Position numbers and translations under genes: made by a program
NCBI GenBank assembly: GCA_022496185.1
Contig: WTXG01000045.1
Coordinates: 62,001-126,000, forward strand
Origin: Multifurca ochricompacta
Taxonomy: Eukaryota; Basidiomycota; Agaricomycetes; Russulales; Russulaceae
Direction: 5' to 3'
Length of the DNA: 64,000 nucleotides
Part shown: piece after piece, positions 56,823 to 64,000 of the stretch
How the letters are laid out: each line of letters starts with the position of its first letter
Position numbering within the stretch: position 1 is the stretch's first letter
Notes under the pieces: generated by a model
What the model saw: the letters and a program-made list of their open reading frames with translations, nothing else
Databases searched by the model: none
What the model was told of the DNA's origin: nothing

Positions 56823-59800
56823 TTAACTGTTCTTGGGTGCCTGGGGATGTCGTAAGTGGAACTCCGTGATCAGGTCCAGGGCAAAGATGTTCCCGGCTGG
56901 TTCCCACAAATTGTCAGAGTCTGGGAATCCCTTCCACTTGATCAGGTAATGCAGTTTGCACCCTCGGCCTTGATAAGCGGAGTTTATAATCTGCTCCACT
57001 TCCCATTCTGCTTCTCTGTCAACTAATTCCGGTGGAGGTCTTGGGAAGTTTTCCCCATGAATGGATGTTTCCCGGTATGTTGTCAGGAGCTTTGTGTGGA
57101 AGACCAGGTGGATCTTCCATGTGGGGGGAAGTTCGAGTTCATATGACACATCCGATAACTTCCTTGTGATTCTGAAAGGTCCATGACGTCGGGGTGCCAA
57201 TTTAGCTGTGGGGTGTGATGTATGGATGTGCTTCCCTTCCAGCCAAACCTGTTCATTGGCTCGATAAGGTGTGAATTTTGAAGGCTTATCTGATAAGGTC
57301 CGCTGTGCCTTTAACAGATTTTCATTGGTGGATTTCCGGATCTCGTCCCATTGGTCAAGTCGTTGTGAGGTTGTGGGGACATTTGTTGGCTTATCAGTCC
57401 ATGTGGTGCGTGGTACCCAGCCCATGATAAGGGAAAATGGGGGGGTCTTGGTTGTGCCGTTAGGCCAGGAGTTGTGTGCAAACTCTGCTGTTGCCAGCCA
57501 GTCCGCCCAGTCATCCTGTCGTCTGTTGCACCAGAATCGGAGGTATTGCTCCAGCCATTGATTGGTATGCTCTGACTGTCCATCTGTTTGGGGGTGGTAG
57601 GCTGTCGAGATGTTCTGCTTTATGTCCAGAACCTTGCACAATGCTCTGGCGAATGTCAAGGTGAAGCATGGGTCTTGGTCAGAGATGATCTTCTCTGGGA
57701 GACCATAATGTCGGTAGACATGGTCGAGATAGAGTTTGGCCACTCCCTCAGCTGTGATGGACTCCTTGCATGGTATGAAGAGCACTGCTTTGGAGTAGTC
57801 ATGGTCTGTGATGGTCAGAATGGAGTTGAAGCCTCTAGAGTTGGGTAGCTTGACTATGAAGTCCATGGTGATCGTCTGGAATGGCAGAGACATAGTGGGA
57901 GTGATGGGGAGCATCGCCGGAGGATGCGGGTGCGTATTTACTTTATTAGCTTGGCAGTCTGCGCATCCCTTCATGTAGTCTTCCATGTCTTTTTTCATGT
58001 TGGGCCACCAGTAGTCTCGTTTGGCAAGAGCATAAGTGTTGGCAATGCCTGGGTGACCAGCAGAGGGGAGATTGTGGTGAAAATGGATCACCCCCCTCTT
58101 TATGTTGTTGCCACCAGTGACAACAAGATGATCTCCGTCCTTCCACCAAAGGCCATTGATTTCTTTCAGGTTATGTGAGTCAGCCCACGAGTGGCATAGT
58201 TCTGGGTTCATGTTTTGTGAGACTTGTGCCCACAGGTCCATATCGTGAAGGCTGACTATGGCTGTCTTTGCAAATACTTCCTCTGGGAGGATGGTTACAT
58301 GGTCATTGTCATCTTCCCCAGTGTGCATGTCTGGCCTTCGTGATAATGCATCCACTTGCGCATTCTGACTTCCTGCAATGTGCTTCAGGATAAAGTTGTA
58401 TTCCTCAAGCTCTAGGACCTCTCATGCTACTCGTCGACTGATTTTATGGGGCTCTTTCCAGTACAGCAGGTTAGAATGATCCGTGTAAATGACTGTTTTG
58501 TGGGGATTCCCTGCGAGGTATGGCCACCAATGCCATAGTGCTTTGACTATGGCTAGGAGTTCCTGATCCCAAATGTTGTAATTTCGCTCGGCAGATGAAA
58601 AGGTTTCTGAGTAGTATGCCACAGGATGAAGTGCTTGCAAACTGTCCCTTTGATATAATACTGCCCCATTTGCGAAGTGGGAGGCATCCACTTCTAACTC
58701 AAGGGGTGGCTCAGGTCAGGTTGGATAAGTACTGGTTCCGAGCCAACTAGATCTCTAATCTGTTCAAATGCTCATTGTTGTTTGGCACTCCAATTGTCAC
58801 AGCCAGGTGTCTGCTGTGTCAGATCGTGTTTCAAAGGGGCAAGAGCTCTCAAGATGCGGAGCGCGTTCACGATTCAAGGACTACTATAGAAGGCCTAGCT
58901 CAGGTCAAAGTTTCAGGTGCCCACGATGTTATGGAGGGGGCGCACGCAGGAAACGAGCCGGGAGCAGTGGCAATCAGCCCTGCTAGAGTCACTGGGGAAG
59001 AAGGCTCTCTAAGCTGCTACTTAGGGAGTTCAAAGGGGTCTTTGTGAAGTCAAATACACCTGTATTAGGTACAAGAGAACAGACTTAAGGTCTGTTCCAG
59101 TGAATCTAGTAGCTTAAGTACATCTTGAGTGAGGCACAATCAGTAAATGTAAGCTAACTAGAAAGTTCCAAGAAGTATCCAAGTAACCATATGCTCCAGG
59201 GTTATGCCCTGAGCTGAGATGAGAATTAGTAAGAGGGGTTGCACCCTCTGTAGCACAAGTGTGGTGTGCACTTAGACAATCACAAAGTAAGAATATCAGC
59301 CCCTAGTCACATGACTCAGGGCAGAGATTAACAAAACCGAAACTGAATGCACGCACGCATGCAACTCAAAAAACATCACGTTCTTGTCACAACTGGTGTC
59401 ACAAAAAAACATCGCAGACCATCACACCAATGCCAGGGCACATCCTTTTTCAGAAGGTCGTTCAGGGGTCGTGCTATGCCTGAGAATCCTTTAACAAAAC
59501 GCCGGTAGAAGTTACAGAATCCAATGAAGGATCGGATGTCCTTGACACAAGTTGGCGTCAGCCATTCCCGAATTCCTTGTACCTTGACAGGGTCCATGCG
59601 CACTTGTCCTCCCTCCAGAATCACTCCCAATACTCGACGCTTTGCTGTTCAAAGGAGCACTTTGCGGGTTTGAGGTACAAATCATGCTCGTGCAATATAT
59701 CCAGCACCTGATGTACTCGCTCTTGGTGGTGATCCAAATCATTGGTGGTGGCAACCAGGATGTCATCCATGTAGACTACCACTTCGCTGGTAAGGATGAG

Positions 59801-60945
59801 ATCTCAGAAGATATGATTCATCATGGATTGGAATGTCACTGGTGAATTCGTAAGCCCGAAGAACATGACATTTGGCTCGAACAACCCTTGGTTTGTCTTG
59901 AATGCCGCCTTGCATTGGTTGCCTTCCCTGATTCTGACATTGTTGTAACCCCAGCATATGTCCATTTTTGAAAAGAGGGATTTATCCCGCATGGTATCAA
60001 TGAGCTCGGAAATGAGGGGCAGGGGATAGGCGTTCTTTACAGTGTACATATTAATTTTCCAGTAGTCCTGGACTGGTCGCAGCTTGCCATCCTTCTTCTT
60101 GATGAAGAAGAAGGGTGAGGCATACTGCGACTTGGATGGGCGGATGTATCCCTTGGCTAAGTGTTCTTCAAGGAATTCAGTAAGTGCCACCTGCTCGGTT
60201 TGGGACAGTGGATAGACCTTGCAATCTATAGCAGCTGGTGTGTCTGGGAGGAGGTCAATGGCATGGTCCCATGGTCGCTCTGGTGGAAAGCAATGTGACT
60301 CTTCCTCAGAGAATATCTTCCAGTGCCACTGATAGGCACTTGGCACTGTGTCATGATAAGTCTTCTCAGCTTGTCCTGCATGGCCTTCTGGGCCAGTTCT
60401 GATGCTTTGGTGACATAACATTGACCAGGGTCATCTCCCTCTTCTGTCCGTGTAGTCCTGACTACTGGATGCCTGATCAGATAGTTGTAACCCAGCGACG
60501 TGATGATGGTTGGATATGAGTCTTTATCCATTGTCGCATCAGCCCAGTTAATCTTCAGTTCGAAAGCCGCAAGCCACGGATATCCCAAGATAAGATCTTC
60601 ATCTCCTAGATCCATAATCAAGAAGCGAATGACCTTTGTCATCTCTCCAACCTGGACATTTAGGTCCGTGTAGTGGGTGATCTTTCCAGCGCAATTGGCC
60701 ATCCCATCAATATTCCAAATGTTCTTTTCCTGGGGAAGTGCCAGCCTTCCCAGACCCATTGTTCTGATCAGTCATGGATGAATGAAATTGTCTGTGGCTC
60801 CAGAGTCCACTAAGATATCTCGGTTGGCTGTCCTCTGTGTAGTTTCAAAATGAACTGGTATTTTTAACGACTTGAATCAACTAGCATACACAGAGGTGAC
60901 ATGGAGTGCTCTTGCCCAGGCCAATGGGTTTGAGCCTAACAAAAA
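56823..60945 (-). pseudogene. Pol of gypsy-4, interrupted
   Basis: Protease region (start near 60,940), RT with FFIKKKDGKLRPVQDYW and a YMDDILVATTND-like stretch near 59,770, connection FIGFCNFYRRFVKGFSG near 59,500, then the solo LTR 58,795-59,426 in RNase H, then LELEVDASHFANGAV near 58,690. A single frame from 58,355 to 56,823 carries integrase (SDQDPCF keeps the catalytic Asp) and chromodomain (YLIKWKGFPDSDNLWEP). Stops occur, for example, near 58,425 and in the protease region. The integrase-chromodomain fusion in one frame shows what gypsy-1 lost. Confidence 0.9.
58795..59426 (-). mobile_element. Solo LTR, family A, inside gypsy-4 pol
   Basis: 632 bp, TGTGATGG...CTGTGACA in its own direction, exact duplication CCAAT (plus strand) at 58,790-58,794 and 59,427-59,431. 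It is the uninterrupted reference for the split copy at 942-10,481. Confidence 0.92.
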
Positions 60946-62448
60946 TCCTTTTTCGCAAATGCCTTTTCTACCAAGATAGCGCGCACTTCCTCACTCTCTT
61001 TCATCATATTAGCCCATATATCCTGGGCTTTTTCCTCTTTTGTCCTTTTGTCCACAGTGGGTGGATTATTCTGAGCGGGGCTTTCTGATGTGACAGTTGC
61101 CATGGCAATGCGTACCCCCTTCTTGGGACAATCCTGAGACATATGTCCTAATGCTCTGCAGCGAAAGCATCGCCCTTCCTTCATCAGTGTCTGCCGCTCA
61201 TCCTCTGTGAGTGCTGCCCGAGCTCAGGCTCGATCTGCAGAGGTATCCATAGCGTTTGGATCCCGTTGGGTATGCTGGGCAGGTTTCACTCCAAAGGCGG
61301 TCTTCCACTGATCTCGGGTTTTTCCCTTCTTGGTGTCGACTCCAAATCGTGTCTGGAAGTCTAGGTAGTCTTGTTGCTGCTGTCAGGCAGCATCCACCCA
61401 AGTGTCCCAATCATGAGGATGATGGAACTGTATAATATTTTTGACTAGCGGATTGGGTAGTCCTTGTGAGAAGAGGTCTAGTGTGGCCTCCTCATCTGTG
61501 TCATAGCCAGCTCTGTTGGCCAGACTCCTGAACTTGGCCACATATGCGTCAAGTTCTCCCTTCTCCATTCTGAGGGACTTTAGTTCCCGGGCTGCCTTCT
61601 GTTTGGCCTGCCCGTCTGTGAAGGCATCCTTAAATCCCTCGGCTATGGTTTCCCAAAGACCTTCACTTGTAGTTCAGTGCCCACTTTCAACCTGCTCATT
61701 CAGCCACTCCAATTGTTCCATTGTCCAGTCGTCCACTGCATCCCCTTGGATTAGGGAAAGAAACAGATTGGCATGTTGAAATGGGTTGACAATCTGTGGG
61801 ACATCATGATTGAAGTTTTTGAATGTCGTGAACTCCAACATGAACTTCTTGCTTTGTGAACGGTCCCCAGTGAACGTTTGGGGCAACACTCCTGACAAAC
61901 GTCCAGAAGGGGGGGAATGTTTGGAGGCAGTGCCACAGGGGCTGGTGGGGCGGGGTCTGGAAGTTGGGCAGCAATGGTAGACATGGGTGGACAGGATGGG
62001 TAATGGTGTCTGTGGATTGTATCAATATCTGGGGAGTTGTCAAAGCAGGGGCTCTGAACGTGACAACTGTGGGTGCAACCAGAAATGTAGTCGCTGCTAA
62101 TGCCGGTGCTTCTTCTTCACTAGGTTCTTCTACATACTCCTCTGGTTCAGAGTCCATGACAATGGCCAGGGGATTTTCTCTCCACGGGCCTAGTCTGAAT
62201 TCAGGTGGGGCAGGTCCTGTAGTGACCCAAGAGTGTCAGCTGTCCGAGTATCGGATGCGATACCAAACTCTCTTTTCATCGTCGTATTCTACCAGTTGGT
62301 ATCTTCTGTCGTGATAGACGTAGTATCCAAACTTGGATTCAAAATCTTTCCAGGTGGCAGAGCCAAGTACTTGCTGTGAAAGATTATTCTCATCTCTGCG
62401 TTCAATGAGTTCTTCATGGAAGAGGGTCTGACTGCAGCTGGAAGCCAC
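60936..62448 (-). pseudogene. gag: Gag of gypsy-4, broken
   Basis: Same GTG start context (62,448) and N terminus as gypsy-1 (ASSCSQTLFHEELIERRDEN), stop after RIRYSDS near 62,236 (CGA to TGA), capsid region near 61,900-61,380, CCHC knuckle CFRCRALGHMSQDC near 61,170, end AFAKKDFC at 60,936. At least three stops or frame breaks. Most changes from gypsy-1 are transitions. Confidence 0.88.
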
Positions 62449-63053
62449 TGTGAGAGACTCGACTTGATGTTATGTCTGGTGTGTGACGTTCCACATGACT
62501 TGTGCAACAGCTTGGTGCATTTGTTCAGATAAGAAGTCAATAAGACCTCTTGGAGTTTGAATGGATGAGTCAAAGTCAAAGGGGCTGTTCCCTAGTGACA
62601 ATGTTAAGTGGAAAGTGCCAAAAGCACTGAGACAGTCAAGTCAAAGGTTTCAAGGGGAAGTCCAGAAGACGAACACTAATGTATTCAATAAGTCAAGTCT
62701 AAAGTCTACAGTGTAGCTAGGACGGACTTATATACGTAAATGGATGGGTGTCTATAGATAAGGATAACGGAGTCATGTGGGCCCAAAGATATGAAAGTGG
62801 AGGGCGTAAAGCCTGGCTTCTGATAGGGAATTAAGTAAGTGTCCAGTCGTAGAGATAAGAAGATAAGAAAGGGTAAACATGGGTAAACAGTAAGTACATA
62901 AGTCCAAACAACGGTCACAGGGATGGAAGCAACGCATGTGAGGGGTCCCAGGAGGGAGACATAATGAGGAAATGGAGTGTTGGTGGGCGAGTGGGGTCCC
63001 TGTTGGGAAGAGTGAAGAAAATAGGGCTGCTAGGCCCTGTTTGTAACAGTGAG

Positions 63054-63684
63054 CCTCGGTTATGTCCTTTGTTCTATCTGCAGCCTCAAGAGCCTTGGCA
63101 CCCCAGCATGACTTCACATGCTTTTGTAAATTGCTGGTTGACCTCGCATCTTTTTTGTCCAGGTAGCAGTGAACCTTTTTTTACAGCTCTTGGCTGCGCA
63201 GATGAATTCATGAAAGCATCAACCTTTTTTGTAGTCAACATTGGGAATAGGATGGAAGAAGGCATATATAGGTGCGTTCCAGTCTTTTTTTAACCGTCCT
63301 AACCACTAATATTGAGTATCTTGTTAACAGGTTAATAACTGTTGTCTTACCAAGTTCAACATTGGCATCCTCCTCTGTGTCCTCAATGTCTTCATCACTG
63401 TCAACACCAGCATCCTCCTCTGTGTTCTCAATGTCTTCATCACTGTCAACATTGACAACTGTTGCCTGGCTACTGTTTTTTTTGTCAGCACAGTGTTCAA
63501 GGAATGATTCCATTGATGACACAGATAGTGTGTCTGCAGTAAGTCTATTCTTTTGCTTCTTTGGCACAATGGCACTGACAACATTTGATGGTTTCCGCTT
63601 CAAGGTTGATGCAATGTTTGAAGGTTGCTGCATGCTCTTGATTGATTTACCTGAACTGTGAGAAGTGGGGGATATTGTAAACAT
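63054..63684 (-). pseudogene. hAT transposase, N-terminal part (first piece)
   Basis: Starts MFTISPTSHSSGKSIKSMQQ at 63,684, with the basic stretch IVPKKQKNR and two tandem acidic units (DSDEDIE.TEEDA). After a probable intron near 63,300-63,330 comes FMNSSAQ..., then KHVKSCWGAKALEAADRTKD, a BED-finger-like end. Interrupted at 63,053 by gypsy-4. Confidence 0.75.
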
Positions 63685-63908
63685 GTTGTGGTTTTTTTTT
63701 CTATTTTGTTGTCTTTGGGATTCAACTGTACAGTTCTTTGTAATAGCTTAGTTGTTGTAGTAGTTATCATCAATATGTAGTTGGAGTCTGCAGGTACCTG
63801 CAGGTTTTTGTACAGGTCCACGGGTCAGTCATGGTGACCCATACCCGTACCCACAGGTACCCATACTCAAATGTTGTGCAGGTATCATGTACCTGTGCAG
63901 ATCCCTAG

Positions 63909-64000
63909 TGGTAGAACTGGCAGAATCCCAGAAAGGAGTGAACTTCCTTGACTGATGTAGGTGTCTTCCAGGTAGCTACACCTTCTACTTTTACAGAGTC
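63909..64000 (-). mobile_element. Fragment of another gypsy reverse transcriptase
   Basis: Minus-strand translation reads DSVKVEGVATWKTPTSVKEV then HSFLGFCQFY, the RT connection motif. It is the right flank of the hAT and differs from gypsy-1 and gypsy-4. Confidence 0.8.

Larger units (their letters stand above)
53754..63048 (-). mobile_element. Ty3/gypsy element (gypsy-4) with degraded third ORF
   Basis: LTRs 62,468-63,048 (581 bp) and 53,754-55,524 (581 bp after removing the solo LTR at 53,948), duplication GTGAG exact (53,749-53,753, 63,049-63,053). Same order as gypsy-1: primer site 62,455-62,465, gag, pol, third ORF. The LTRs differ at about twenty places, almost all transitions, many at CpG, so it is much older than gypsy-1. 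It is inserted in the hAT N-terminal exon. Confidence 0.93.
38640..63908 (-). mobile_element. hAT transposon ends enclosing a nest of retrotransposons
   Basis: The left end is TAGGGATCTGCATGGG and the right end, reversed, is TAGGGATCTGCACAGG. The transposase reads right to left: N-terminal part at 63,684-63,054 and 53,167-52,863, C-terminal dimerisation part at 39,804-38,925. The catalytic middle is missing. The 8 bp outside the two ends do not match, and the flanks are different sequences (element G on the left, a gypsy RT on the right), so the two ends probably come from different hAT copies. Confidence 0.75.

Noticed and set aside
1..64000. CRISPR arrays, tRNA or rRNA genes
   Set aside because: None recognised on either strand; the tandem words found are microsatellites or transposon subterminal repeats.

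Overview
The window looks like nuclear DNA of an agaricomycete (mushroom-forming) basidiomycete. Genes have many 50-70 bp GT-AG introns, one gene encodes a DUF6534-type membrane protein, a duplicated gene encodes a fungal NLR of Goodbye-NACHT-ankyrin type, and the retroelements are Ty3/gypsy chromoviruses, Ty1/copia elements and hAT transposons. I cannot name the species.

Layout. (1) 1-10,991: a nested stack of repeats around one nearly fresh 7.5 kb Ty3/gypsy element (2151-9652; 593-bp LTRs, 3 differences, TSD CTTGT) that carries gag, pol and a conserved third ORF with zinc knuckles. It sits in a solo LTR, which sits in another solo LTR, which sits between the arms of a foldback repeat. (2) 10,992-15,827 and 29,963-35,256: two inverted copies of a ~5 kb segment, each with a broken Goodbye-NACHT-ankyrin gene. 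(3) 15,828-29,962: the unique island between them, holding the host genes: a DUF6534 membrane protein (-), a PHD/SET protein of the Set3 class (+, 4 exons, 1239 aa), CSE1, the importin-alpha exportin (+, 15 exons, 975 aa), and a coiled-coil protein (-, 3 exons, 265 aa). (4) 34,461-38,639: a hAT MITE and a solo LTR split by three later insertions. (5) 38,640-63,908: the two ends of a hAT transposon around two copia elements (one inside the other), a second gypsy element of the same lineage as the first, and several solo LTRs. (6) 63,909-64,000: a scrap of another gypsy reverse transcriptase.

Most boundaries in the repeat regions are fixed to the base by target-site duplications, so relative order of insertion can be read. 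Two elements (the large hAT and the outer copia) lack matching flanks, which suggests ectopic recombination. The most unusual observations are the third ORF shared by two gypsy copies, an exact 11-nt self-priming match between the predicted transcript start and the primer-binding site, a gag leader with no AUG, and the inverted duplication with separately broken NLR copies. Sequence comparisons here were made by eye.
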